Shown here piece after piece: positions 17,574 through 25,438 of a stretch of 64,000 nt of DNA (positions within the stretch are counted from its first letter, which is position 1; the number at the start of each line of letters is the position of its first letter). The position numbers and the translations under genes are program-made. The stretch lies in NCBI RefSeq assembly GCF_000341225.1, contig NZ_ANAC01000007.1:1-64000 (forward strand), written 5' to 3'. Below the pieces are notes generated by a model. The model was not told where the DNA came from. It saw only the letters and a list, made by a program, of their open reading frames with translations, and searched no databases. This DNA is from Nocardiopsis alba DSM 43377. Lineage in GTDB: Bacteria > Actinomycetota > Actinomycetes > Streptosporangiales > Streptosporangiaceae.

Positions 17574-17924
17574 TCAGCCCTCGCCGGTGAGGCGGCCGCG
17601 GATCTCGTCCGCGGCGGCGCCCATCGGGTCCTCGGCGACACCGCTCCAGGTCTCGGCCTGTTCCTGGAATCCCTGGGCGGTCTCGGTGACCTCGCCCAGG
17701 GCGCCCTCCTGAAGATCCTGGGCCGCCGCGTCCAGCCCGCTGTCCTGGAGGAACTGCTCCCCGACCACTCCCTCGCCGAAGGACTGACCCGCCTCCTGGG
17801 CGGTGCCCATCAGGTCCTCCGCCCCCGCTCCGGCCTGGTCCAGGGCCCCGCTCGCCCCGTCGACCAGCTCATCGGCGCCTCCGCCGAACATCCCTTTGAA
17901 CCACTCGATCACATCACCGAACAT
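17574..17924 (-). CDS. Hypothetical acidic helical protein
   Basis: A 116-aa acidic, Ala/Gly/Gln/Glu-rich protein with no recognised family. It starts MFGDVIEWFKGMFGG, an amphipathic aromatic helix. It continues with repeated helical segments containing DQAGAGAEDLMG, QDLQEGALGEVTE and a C-terminal DPMGAAADEIRGRL. No signal peptide or membrane helix is seen. The composition suggests an extended or coiled-coil structure. GAAGAGCG precedes the ATG and a strong terminator follows, so it is probably a real monocistronic gene. 155 nt separate it from the ADP-ribosylglycohydrolase gene upstream. Confidence 0.65.
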   Translation of the reverse strand: MFGDVIEWFKGMFGGGADELVDGASGALDQAGAGAEDLMGTAQEAGQSFGEGVVGEQFLQDSGLDAAAQDLQEGALGEVTETAQGFQEQAETWSGVAEDPMGAAADEIRGRLTGEG

Positions 17925-18079
17925 CGCTCTTCGTTCCGCCTCCGGCGGGAGCCCGGGCCCCCATGTGTTGTGTTGTCCCACCAGCCTTGCCCACAGCGGG
18001 TAAGCCGTCGGTAAACGGCCAGGAGAAGGCGTTTCCGTCCTTTTTCGGGGTTTTCTGCCGGCCGATTCGACGACCTCGA

Positions 18080-19234
18080 TCAGTGGTGGCGGAACCAGGT
18101 GTGGTGCACCCCGCCGTACCGCTGATCGCTCGGGGGGTGCGGGCCGAACTCCAGGGCGCAGTCGGCGGCCAGCCGGATCACCTCGTCGCGCACCTCCAGG
18201 GCCGACTGCCAGTGTCCGGGGAAGGCGTGCGACCCGTAGCGGGCCCCGATGAGGCCGCCGCAGATCGCCCCGATGGTGTCGCTGTCCCCCGAGTGGTTGA
18301 CCGCCAGCGGCAGGCAGTGCGCGCCCACGTCGGCCACACCGCGGGAGAAGTGCCGGGAGGGCTCCCGGGCCAGGACGGCCTCGGCGCTCAGGGCCACGCA
18401 CATCGCCACCGCGAGCGCCTCCTCGGAGGTCCAGCCGTCCCCCAGTTCGGCCAGGTCGCGGGCCTCGGGGATCCCGCGCTCGGCGACCGCGACCGCCTTG
18501 TCGAGGGCACTGGAGACCTCCTCGTGTCCCGTCCGCCCCTCCAACTCCTCACGGGCCGTCTCCAGCGCGGAATCCAGGGGTTCGTCGCGGACCAGGCCCC
18601 ATACGGTGGCCGCCAGGGTCCCGGCCGCCAGGTGGCCGGTCCTGTGCCCGTGGGTCAGGGCGGCGACCTCGCCGCCGAGGTCGAACGCCTTCGCGGGGGA
18701 CACCGTGAGAAACCCGCACGGGGCGACACGGACCACCGCGGCGCAGCCCTTGGAGTTGTTGATCGGGGCCTTCGGTGTGCCCAGCGGCACCCATCGCCTC
18801 TCCACGCGGGCGGAGGCGGCCCGAAGCGCGTCCACGGTGGCGGCCCCGTATCCTCGCCGGGCCCGCAGCGCGGCACCCCCGAACCCCGGGCCGACCTCCT
18901 CCTTCTCCAGTGAGGCGCTCGGCATCTGGTGGTTCAGCCATTCCAGGTAGGAGGCCTGCACCATCCCCAGGGCGGCCCCCTCGATCCCCTTGTCCCGGGC
19001 CCGCATGTGGGCCCGGAGGAGCGCGTCGGCGGTGCGCAGGGTCAGCTGGGTCTCGTCGGTGATGGCACCGACCCCGTAGGACCCCTCGACGTAGTCGCTC
19101 AGGCCGGTCGTCCCGTAGCGTTCGCGGATCTGGTCGAGCCCCAGACCTTCGACGGGGGCTCCGAGGGCATCTCCGACGGCTCCACCCATAAGGCAGCCGG
19201 TCAGTCGGTCGGGAAGTGGTGAGGAGGTGCGCAT
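18080..19234 (-). CDS. ADP-ribosylglycohydrolase family protein (DraG/ARH-like)
   Basis: A 384-aa ARH-fold protein that probably removes ADP-ribose from a protein or small molecule. The N-terminal signature GCLMGGAVGDALGAPVEG is at residues 13-30. The first metal-site segment reads ITDETQLTL around 58-66; canonical DraG enzymes have TDDT here, so one acidic ligand is changed. The second metal motif NHSGDSDTIGAICGG is complete near 310-325. The segment NNSKGCAAVVRVAP is typical of a subset of bacterial ARHs. The target is unknown and no ADP-ribosyltransferase is nearby. ATG 19234 is used. Confidence 0.85.
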   Translation of the reverse strand: MRTSSPLPDRLTGCLMGGAVGDALGAPVEGLGLDQIRERYGTTGLSDYVEGSYGVGAITDETQLTLRTADALLRAHMRARDKGIEGAALGMVQASYLEWLNHQMPSASLEKEEVGPGFGGAALRARRGYGAATVDALRAASARVERRWVPLGTPKAPINNSKGCAAVVRVAPCGFLTVSPAKAFDLGGEVAALTHGHRTGHLAAGTLAATVWGLVRDEPLDSALETAREELEGRTGHEEVSSALDKAVAVAERGIPEARDLAELGDGWTSEEALAVAMCVALSAEAVLAREPSRHFSRGVADVGAHCLPLAVNHSGDSDTIGAICGGLIGARYGSHAFPGHWQSALEVRDEVIRLAADCALEFGPHPPSDQRYGGVHHTWFRHH

Positions 19235-19585
19235 TTCAGGATGCTAGGGGCCCGGCCGGACGACCACAAGCCTTACGTGGTCGGGCTTTCCGGCGCTGCT
19301 CGGAGGGGTGTGCCGGGATTCGGTGGGGGTGTCCGGTTCGGCGGGGTGGGTCGATGGATGTGGGCCCGGTCACTCTTGGAGGCGGTTCGTTGGCGAAGGG
19401 TGTCGTGTGGGATCCTGATGTCGTTCGACCTCCTTTGTCAGGGCTGGTCAGGGCGTGTGCACTTGGTCACGGACGCTGGACTTCCGAGGTAATCCCGAAT
19501 TTAATATCGGGAAAATAGGAAATGCGGGGAGAAAGTTCCCGCGTCCTCTCCGGTCCCGTCTCCCAGCAGCACTCGAAGGACACTC
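19235..19585. other. Intergenic region upstream of MetQ-like gene
   Basis: No gene is seen between the divergent ADP-ribosylglycohydrolase and MetQ-like genes. A short hairpin CCCGAATTTAATATCGGG lies at 19495-19512 in an AT-rich patch about 75 nt before the MetQ start. I looked for an S-box or SAM-IV core and found none. Confidence 0.4.
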
Positions 19586-20419
19586 ATGCGCCGCTCCGTC
19601 ATCGTCGCCCCCGTAGCCCTGGCCCTCCTGGCGGCGACCGCCTGCGGCGCCCCCTCGGAGCGGGGTTCCGAGACCACCGAGGGAGAGGGCCCGCTCGCGG
19701 TGGGCGCCACGGCCGTCCCGGCCGGCGACATCCTCCGGTTCGTCGAGTCCGAACTCGCCCCCGGGGCCGGACTGGACCTGGAGATCACCGAGTACTCCGA
19801 CTACATCGCGCCCAACGCCGCCCTCGCCGAGGGACAGCTCGACGTCAACCTCTACCAGCACGAGCCGTTCCTGCTGGAGTACAACGAGGGCAACGGCACC
19901 GACCTCGTCGCGGTCGAGCGGATCTACCTGCCGCCGCTGGGCCTGTACTCCAAGAGCGTGGACGAGCTCTCCGAGCTGGAGGCCGGCTCCGAGATCGCGC
20001 TGCCCAACGACCCCACCAACGAGTTCCGCGCCCTCCTCCTGCTGGAGGAAGGCGGCCTCATCACCCTCGCCGAAGGTGCGGACGAGGCCTCCTTCAGCCT
20101 CTCCGACATCGAGGAGAACCCCTTCGACCTCGACTTCCGCGAGGTCGAAGCGGCCCAGCTGCCCCGCTCCCTCGACGACGTCGACGCCGCGATCGTCAAC
20201 AACAACTACGCCCAGGAGGCCGGGCTGGACTTCGAGAAGGACTCGATCCTGCTCGAGGTGGTCGAGGACAACCCGTACGTGAACATCCTCGCGGCCCGTC
20301 CCGACAACGTCGACGACCCGCGGGTGGCGACCCTCGCCGAGCTGCTGACCTCCCCGGAGACGGTCCGCTTCATCGAGGAGACCTACCAGGGCAGCGTCAT
20401 CCCCGTCGCCTCCGAGTGA
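19586..20419 (+). CDS. MetQ/NlpA family substrate-binding lipoprotein
   Basis: A 277-aa lipoprotein of the NlpA family (methionine-type ABC substrate-binding protein). The signal peptide ends in lipobox LAATAC with Cys20. Family segments include VGATAVPAGDIL near residue 40, QLDVNLYQHEPFLLEYN, IALPNDPTNEFRALLLLE and AAIVNNNYAQEAGL. It should bind D- or L-methionine or a related small amino acid at the membrane surface. No metN ATPase or metI permease is adjacent, so it must borrow a permease or have another role. AAGGA lies 6 nt before the ATG. Confidence 0.85.
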   Translation: MRRSVIVAPVALALLAATACGAPSERGSETTEGEGPLAVGATAVPAGDILRFVESELAPGAGLDLEITEYSDYIAPNAALAEGQLDVNLYQHEPFLLEYNEGNGTDLVAVERIYLPPLGLYSKSVDELSELEAGSEIALPNDPTNEFRALLLLEEGGLITLAEGADEASFSLSDIEENPFDLDFREVEAAQLPRSLDDVDAAIVNNNYAQEAGLDFEKDSILLEVVEDNPYVNILAARPDNVDDPRVATLAELLTSPETVRFIEETYQGSVIPVASE

Positions 20420-20424
20420 CGCGC

Positions 20425-20458
20425 CCCGTCGGGGCCGGATCGCACCGGTCCCGACGGG
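20425..20458. terminator. Bidirectional terminator, MetQ-like / propeller lipoprotein
   Basis: Stem CCCGTCGGG (20425-20433) with 20450-20458, extended inward by a G-U pair and four more pairs. It lies between convergent genes. Confidence 0.72.
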
Positions 20459-20483
20459 TCTCGGGCATCGAGAGGGCGACCGG

Positions 20484-21407
20484 TCACCAGGCGTCGAAGC
20501 CGGCGCCCTCGTCGGTGGACCGGGCCACGTGCAGGTCGGAGACCACGATCACCTGCTCGTCGTCGGCGTAGAGGGCCTCCGGGGTGCCCGGCAGCGCGCC
20601 GGTCCGCTCCCAGGTGAGCCCGGCGTCCTCGCTCAGGTGCACGGTGCCGTCCAGCGTGATCGCGAAGACCCGGTCGCCGCCGCGGACCCAGGAGACCAGG
20701 GCCGGCATGGGCGCGTCCGGGACGGCCTCGAAATCGGCACCGCCGTCGGTGGAGCGGAGCAGGCCCCGCTCGGTGGTGGCCAGGACCGTCTCGCCGTCGT
20801 CGGAGACGGCCAGGGAGAAGGCCTGTACCGAGGGGTCGAGGTCGTCCCAGTCGACGCCGTCCCCGGTGGCGCGCAACGCGCCGTCGAAGCCGAACACGCG
20901 GTCGTCGTTCGAGGTAAGAGCGTGGAAGTCGGATTCCCCCGCCAAGGACAGGGCCTCCCAGCTCCGCCCACCGTCACGGGTCTCGATCAGGCCGACCGGG
21001 TCGGGCATGTCGGTGTCGCCCTCCGGATGGCCACTGGCCAGATAGTGCCCCGGCCCCTGGACCGCGAACCCCATGAGGTCGATCTCGGGGCCCACGTGCG
21101 TCGGCTCGACGTCTCCGTCGCCCGCCTCGTCCGGCGCGGGCAGTGTGTACAGGCCGGCGTGGGAGGCCACCAGAACCTCGCCGGTCTCGGGGTCGACCCC
21201 CGCGCCGTGCACGTGCCGTGCCTCATCGGGCAGGGCGACCCCGACCGTGTTGCGGGGCCGGTCGCCCTCGGCGTCCCCGAGGGCTCCGGGCACCGTTCCC
21301 GGGGCCGAGCAGGCGGTGGCCAGGGCGATCAACCCGACCGAGGCGAGTACGGCGCGGTAGCGGCCCCCGGGTGTTCTCCCGGTGCGGGTTTCGTGTGTTC
21401 CGGGCAT
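20484..21407 (-). CDS. F510_1955-type beta-propeller lipoprotein
   Basis: A 307-aa secreted lipoprotein. The signal peptide ends in lipobox LATAC (Cys33). The mature part has sialidase/BNR-like repeats recognisable by Asp-box-like motifs TRDGGRSWEAL, RSTDGGADFEAV and SEDAGLTWERT, so it should form a beta-propeller. It resembles the F510_1955 family glycosylhydrolase-like proteins, of unknown activity. An HVHGAGVDP segment follows the leader. The start is placed at ATG 21407 (AAGGA upstream); ATG 21443 abuts a strong hairpin. It is the last gene after DUF6153 and DUF305 genes on the same strand, suggesting one envelope cassette. Confidence 0.78.
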   Translation of the reverse strand: MPGTHETRTGRTPGGRYRAVLASVGLIALATACSAPGTVPGALGDAEGDRPRNTVGVALPDEARHVHGAGVDPETGEVLVASHAGLYTLPAPDEAGDGDVEPTHVGPEIDLMGFAVQGPGHYLASGHPEGDTDMPDPVGLIETRDGGRSWEALSLAGESDFHALTSNDDRVFGFDGALRATGDGVDWDDLDPSVQAFSLAVSDDGETVLATTERGLLRSTDGGADFEAVPDAPMPALVSWVRGGDRVFAITLDGTVHLSEDAGLTWERTGALPGTPEALYADDEQVIVVSDLHVARSTDEGAGFDAW

Positions 21408-21447
21408 GCGTTTCGCGTCCTTCTTTCGAGGAGGTACGTCCATGACC

Positions 21448-21481
21448 GGGGCGGGGCGCGCCCCTTCGCGCGCCCCGCCCC
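21448..21481 (-). terminator. Hairpin between DUF305 and propeller lipoprotein genes
   Basis: 13-bp stem GGGGCGGGGCGCG (21448-21460) with 21469-21481, 8-nt loop. It lies inside the proposed operon, so it may be a partial terminator that lowers expression of the last gene or an RNA-stabilising element. Confidence 0.6.
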
Positions 21482-21493
21482 GTGGGAGAGGGG

Positions 21494-22126
21494 TCAGCGG
21501 TCGTCGCCGCCGTCCTCCTCCTGGACGTCACCGTCCGTGCCCAGCAGGTCGTTCATCAGCTCGATCTCCCGCTCCTGAGCGTCGATGATCTCCTGGGCCA
21601 GCGCACGGGCCTCCTCGTTCACCCCTTCGTCGAGCTCGGTCTCGGCCATCATGACCGCGCCCTCGTGGTGCAGGACCATGTACTCCATGAAGAGGGTGTC
21701 GAAGGCGTCCCCCTCGGAGCCCTCCAGCTCGGACATCTGATCCTCGGAGAGCATGCCGTCCATGTCGGAGGGGTCCATGCCGTGTTCGGCCTCGGCCCCC
21801 CAATCGTCGAGGAAGCCCTCCATCAGCTCGATCTCGGGACCCTGCGCGGCACGGACCTCCTCGGCCAGCTCCCGGACCTCGTCACCGGCCCGGTCATCGG
21901 CGAGGTCGGCCATCTCCACGGCCTGCTCGTGGTGGGGGATCATCATCTGGGCGAAGTGCACGTCGGCCTGGTTGTACTCCGCGGCCCGTTCCCCGCTCTG
22001 GGAGGTGTCGGCGTTCTCCGGTGCGGAGTCGTCCCCGCCGCAGGCGGCGGCGAACAGGGCGGTGGCCAGGGCGGTGGCGATCATCGCCGGCACACGGCGG
22101 TTCAGGGCACGCTGCTGAAAGGTCAT
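21494..22126 (-). CDS. DUF305 domain lipoprotein
   Basis: A 210-aa lipoprotein. The signal peptide has lipobox FAAAC with Cys29. The DUF305 four-helix domain carries its two characteristic His/Met motifs: HFAQMMIPHHEQAVEMA near residue 57-73 and FMEYMVLHHEGAVMMAE near 140-156. Such His/Met clusters suit copper or other metal binding; many DUF305 genes sit near copper resistance genes, but the function is unproven. Sequence between the motifs is rich in Met, Asp and Glu. ATG 22126 has AGAGGAAA upstream. It lies between the DUF6153 and propeller genes on one strand. Confidence 0.85.
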   Translation of the reverse strand: MTFQQRALNRRVPAMIATALATALFAAACGGDDSAPENADTSQSGERAAEYNQADVHFAQMMIPHHEQAVEMADLADDRAGDEVRELAEEVRAAQGPEIELMEGFLDDWGAEAEHGMDPSDMDGMLSEDQMSELEGSEGDAFDTLFMEYMVLHHEGAVMMAETELDEGVNEEARALAQEIIDAQEREIELMNDLLGTDGDVQEEDGGDDR

Positions 22127-22237
22127 GTCGACCCGTTTCCTCTCGAATGTCCTCCGTGCGGAACCCGGTTCCGGCACGGCTGTCGTAGGTGCGCGTGGAA
22201 GCGGAGACGGGCCGGGTCGGCCGCGTCCCGCGGGCAT

Positions 22238-22675
22238 CTAGATGCGCAGCACCTGCAACAGGGACAGCGAGGGTCCCTCACGTGGGGGGAGGGCGGACGG
22301 GGGCGGTCGGTTGACCGGTCCGGCCGAGCGCGGGGGGTTTCCGGGCCAGCGGACGAACGCCAGGGCGGCCACACCGATCAGGGTGGCGGTGAGGGCGCCC
22401 AGGGCCAGGCAGATCGAGGTCGGGTCCAGGTCGGGGAGGGCGGCCGCGTGCTGAACGTCGTCGCTCGCGGTGTGTCCGCCCTCGGAGTCGGACAGGGGGA
22501 GCCCGTCGGCGGCCATGACCGGGGCGGGACCCTTGGTCTCGGTGGAGGCGTGCGCCTCGTGTTGGACGTGGCCCAGGGTGTGCATGGCGCCGATACCGAG
22601 CAGCAGCGCGGCCAGCAGCAGGAGGCGCACCCAGGCGCGTCCCGTGCTGCTCCGGAGCGGCTCGGACGACATCAT
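22238..22675 (-). CDS. DUF6153 family membrane protein
   Basis: A 145-aa membrane protein with an N-terminal hydrophobic helix containing the family hallmark LLGIGAMHTLGHVQH, a His-rich extracellular loop (about residues 36-85) and a second transmembrane helix ICLALGALTATLIGVAALAF. The C-terminal tail is Pro-rich. The family is actinobacterial with unknown function; the His-containing loop suggests metal contact. It is upstream of the DUF305 gene (111-nt gap), with which it probably forms an operon. Two consecutive ATG codons could start translation. Confidence 0.72.
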   Translation of the reverse strand: MMSSEPLRSSTGRAWVRLLLLAALLLGIGAMHTLGHVQHEAHASTETKGPAPVMAADGLPLSDSEGGHTASDDVQHAAALPDLDPTSICLALGALTATLIGVAALAFVRWPGNPPRSAGPVNRPPPSALPPREGPSLSLLQVLRI

Positions 22676-22838
22676 GTCCGCCAGGGTACCCGTACCCCGT
22701 GAGGGTATGGAGCGTTTCAGGGAGAAAATCGAGGCCTATGGGGCCCGTGTTCCGAGTCTGCCGCCCCGTTCGGCGAGGCGCGCGGCGGGGGTGGGAAAAC
22801 CCTTCGCGCCGGCCCGGATCGGGTTCTAACCTGGCGTG

Positions 22839-23321
22839 ATGCACGAAGACGAACCCTCCTCGGGCCGGATGCCGGTCGACCTTCGACCGACCCGCGGCCC
22901 CGTCGAATACGACGACCTCGTCGAGGTGTGGCGCCAGGCGGTGGTGGCCACCCACGCCTTCCTCACCCCGGAGGACATCGAGGACTACCGGGTCCGGCTC
23001 GGTGAACAGTGGCTGCCCGCGGTGGAGCTCCACGTCGCGGTCGACGTAGACGACCGTCCCGTGGGCTTCCTGGGCATGGACGGGCACCGTGTGGAGATGC
23101 TGTTCGTGGCCGACCGGGGTCGAGGTCGGGGTGTGGGCACCCGGCTGATCGAGTGGGCGGCGTCCCGCCATCCGGTGCTGGAGCTGGACGTCAACGAGCA
23201 GAACCCGGGCGCCCTGGCCTTCTACGAGAGTCGTGGCTTCCGGGTGGTCGGGCGTTCTCCGCTGGACGGGGAGGGACGTCCGTTCCCGCTGCTCCACATG
23301 CGCAGGAACGAACAGGGCTGA
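22839..23321 (+). CDS. GNAT family N-acetyltransferase (YjaB-like)
   Basis: A 160-aa GNAT enzyme. Motif A is MLFVADRGRGRGVGTRLIEWA around residues 88-108, followed by LELDVNEQNPGALAFYESRGF, which contains the asparagine and the FYESRGF block of the fold. The N-terminal WRQAVVATHAFLTPEDIE is typical of YjaB-like acetyltransferases. Substrate is unknown. ATG 22839 follows directly after an alternative GTG at 22836. A terminator follows the gene. Confidence 0.85.
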   Translation: MHEDEPSSGRMPVDLRPTRGPVEYDDLVEVWRQAVVATHAFLTPEDIEDYRVRLGEQWLPAVELHVAVDVDDRPVGFLGMDGHRVEMLFVADRGRGRGVGTRLIEWAASRHPVLELDVNEQNPGALAFYESRGFRVVGRSPLDGEGRPFPLLHMRRNEQG

Positions 23322-23340
23322 CCCCGGCCCCGGCGCGGGA

Positions 23341-23372
23341 GGGGCCCGGCGGTCCGAAGACCACCGGGCCCC
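23341..23372. terminator. Bidirectional terminator, GNAT / glycosidase
   Basis: 13-bp stem with one mismatch: GGGGCCCGGCGGT (23341-23353) and 23360-23372, 6-nt loop, then CTTCAT. It lies between convergent genes. Confidence 0.72.
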
Positions 23373-23391
23373 TTCATACATGGTTCACGAC

Positions 23392-25023
23392 CTAGGGAGT
23401 GTGCACCGGAGAGCTCGCGCGGCTCTCGTGGTGCAGTCGGTCCAGGGCGGTCACGTAGTACGTGGTGTCGGCGTCACCGGGGACGTCGAAGGTCGCGGCC
23501 CCGTCCTCGTCGGCCCGCACCGTGCCGAGCATCGCGCGCGGGTCCTCGATGCCGCAGCGGGCCCGCTCCCGGTCCGGGGCCCCGTCGAACGCGTACACCG
23601 CGTAGTAGGCGGGCTTCTCCCCGGGGCCGGAGGCGATGCTCAGGGTCCCGTCCTCGCCGCCGCTCACCCGAGGAGGAGCGGGGACGGTGCCACCGAGGTC
23701 GTCCTTGATCGGGATCAGGGCGGGCGAGGAGTAGTGGTCGGCCACCAGGATCTCGGTGGCCTCCTCGGCGTTGGTCCTCAGTGAGGTGGCGCTGAAGTAG
23801 ACGTCGCCCTGGACCCCTTCGTGGTCCCGGTTGAAGTCCAGGTGTCGGGAGAGCTCGTTCGGGTCCTCCCAGGCGCCCTCGTTGCCGACCTTGTAGGCGG
23901 CCTGCCCGATGTACAGGTGGGTGTCGGTGGTGGAGGCGACCTCCTCCCACCAGGGCACGAGGACCGAGTAGTCGGCCACGGGGAGCCCGATCTCCCAGTA
24001 GATCTGCGGGTTGATGTAGTCGAGCCACCCCTCGGTGACCCACTTGCGGCTGTCGGCGTACTGCTGGTCGTAGGACTGGAAGCCGCCGGTGTCGGAGCCC
24101 TCCGGGTCGGTGGAGGAGTTGCGCCAGATGCCGAAGGGGCTGATGCCGAACTTCACGTGCGGCTTGACGGCGTTGATCGCCTCGCTCATGTCCCGCACCA
24201 TGAGGTCGACGTTGTCGCGTCGCCAGTCCTCGATGTCGTCGAAGTCGCCGCCGTGCTCGGCGAAGGCGTCCGCGTCGGGGATCTCCTCGCCCTCCACCGG
24301 ATAGGGGTAGAAGTAGTCGTCGAAGTGCACGCCGTCGATGTCGTAGTTCTCGACGGAGTCCATCATCGCCCGGATCACGAACTCCCGGACCTCGGGGATG
24401 CCGGGGTTGTAGTAGAGCTTGCCGCCGTAGGCGAAGACCCAGTCCGGGTTCTGCCGCGCGGGGTGGTCCTCGACCAGGCGCGCGGGATCGTCGTGCATGG
24501 CCACCCGGTAGGGGTTGTACCAGGCGTGGAACTCCAGGTTCCGCTCGTGGGCGGCCTGGACGGCGTACTCCAGCGGGTCGTAGCCGGGATCCCTGCCCTG
24601 CTCGCCGGTCAGCCACTCCGACCACGGTTCGTGGGGTGAGGGCCAGAAGGCGTCGGCGGTCGGCCTGACCTGGACGAAGACCGCGTTGAGCCCGTTGGCG
24701 ACGGCCTCGTCGTAGAGTCCGTCCAGCTCGGCCTTCTGATCCTCGACGCTCATGTTCTGACCGCTGGGCCAGTCGATGTTCTGCACGCCGGCGATCCACT
24801 CGGCCCGCATCTGCCGTTTGGGCGGGGCCTTCGGGTCGACCTCGCAGGCGTTCCTCGCCTGCGGAGCCGGGACGGCCGCGGCCTGGGGGACGTGCAGTAG
24901 CGAGGCGGTGAGCGCGGCGGCCAGGGCACCGCCGAACAGGGCGGCGCGCGCGGCGCCGCGGGGGAGTGCGGCCGGGGACGGCGCGGTGCGCGGTGCCGGG
25001 CGGTTCCGGTTCGAGTACGCCAA
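23392..25023 (-). CDS. Secreted glycoside hydrolase, GHL10 family (DigH/YddW-like)
   Basis: A 543-aa secreted protein. It has a long basic N-region, a hydrophobic helix (about residues 27-45) and a likely signal cleavage after QAAA. The catalytic TIM barrel of the GHL10 group (relative of E. coli DigH, which cleaves denuded peptidoglycan strands) spans about 70-420. Visible markers are MRAEWIAGVQNIDWPSGQ, the acidic DGVHFDDYF at 230-238, FGISPFGIWRN and YINPQIYWEIG. A C-terminal fibronectin-like region covers about 440-543. It is probably a wall-glycan glycosidase. The start is TTG 25023 with AAGGAG 5 nt upstream. Confidence 0.85.
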   Translation of the reverse strand: MAYSNRNRPAPRTAPSPAALPRGAARAALFGGALAAALTASLLHVPQAAAVPAPQARNACEVDPKAPPKRQMRAEWIAGVQNIDWPSGQNMSVEDQKAELDGLYDEAVANGLNAVFVQVRPTADAFWPSPHEPWSEWLTGEQGRDPGYDPLEYAVQAAHERNLEFHAWYNPYRVAMHDDPARLVEDHPARQNPDWVFAYGGKLYYNPGIPEVREFVIRAMMDSVENYDIDGVHFDDYFYPYPVEGEEIPDADAFAEHGGDFDDIEDWRRDNVDLMVRDMSEAINAVKPHVKFGISPFGIWRNSSTDPEGSDTGGFQSYDQQYADSRKWVTEGWLDYINPQIYWEIGLPVADYSVLVPWWEEVASTTDTHLYIGQAAYKVGNEGAWEDPNELSRHLDFNRDHEGVQGDVYFSATSLRTNAEEATEILVADHYSSPALIPIKDDLGGTVPAPPRVSGGEDGTLSIASGPGEKPAYYAVYAFDGAPDRERARCGIEDPRAMLGTVRADEDGAATFDVPGDADTTYYVTALDRLHHESRASSPVHTP

Positions 25024-25438
25024 GGTTGCTCCTTCAGGCTTCTGTCGTACGGGCGGGGGTCGGAGACGGTCCGACCCGTGTGCGACGTTCAGCTCGGGCT
25101 CGGGGCGTGTGCTCCGGAACGTTCCGGTCGGTGTCGTCCCGCTCGTTCTCGCGGTGCCGCCCCACCCGTGAAGGACGAGGTCGGCCGGGTCGCGATCGAT
25201 CCTCGTCGACCGCGGCCCGACCGTCGCCGGTGCCGGAGAAGGCTCCGAAGAACACTCCCTAGGAGAAAACCTTCATGATTTGCCCACCGAATGCAACACT
25301 CCTACGTGAGGTTGCCGGTAATGCGATCAATGGGCTTTTTATGGCGCTTTGTCAGTTTCTGTTGGTGGTTATGTAGGGGGAAATGGGTGTTTTCTGTGTA
25401 TTTATGGCTGTGGTGTTCTCAAGCCGCACCGATTCCGT
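25024..25438. other. Intergenic region with AT-rich segment
   Basis: It should hold the promoter of the glycosidase gene and the 3' end of the siderophore-binding gene. About 25262-25425 is markedly AT-rich for this genome, with runs such as GGCTTTTTATGGCG. Short ORFs cross it but lack ribosome sites and normal codon use, so none is called. Confidence 0.4.

Noticed and set aside
19260..19585. SAM-type riboswitch before the MetQ-like gene
   Set aside because: Expected from the gene's role, but no S-box, SAM-II or SAM-IV conserved core was found on reading the region.
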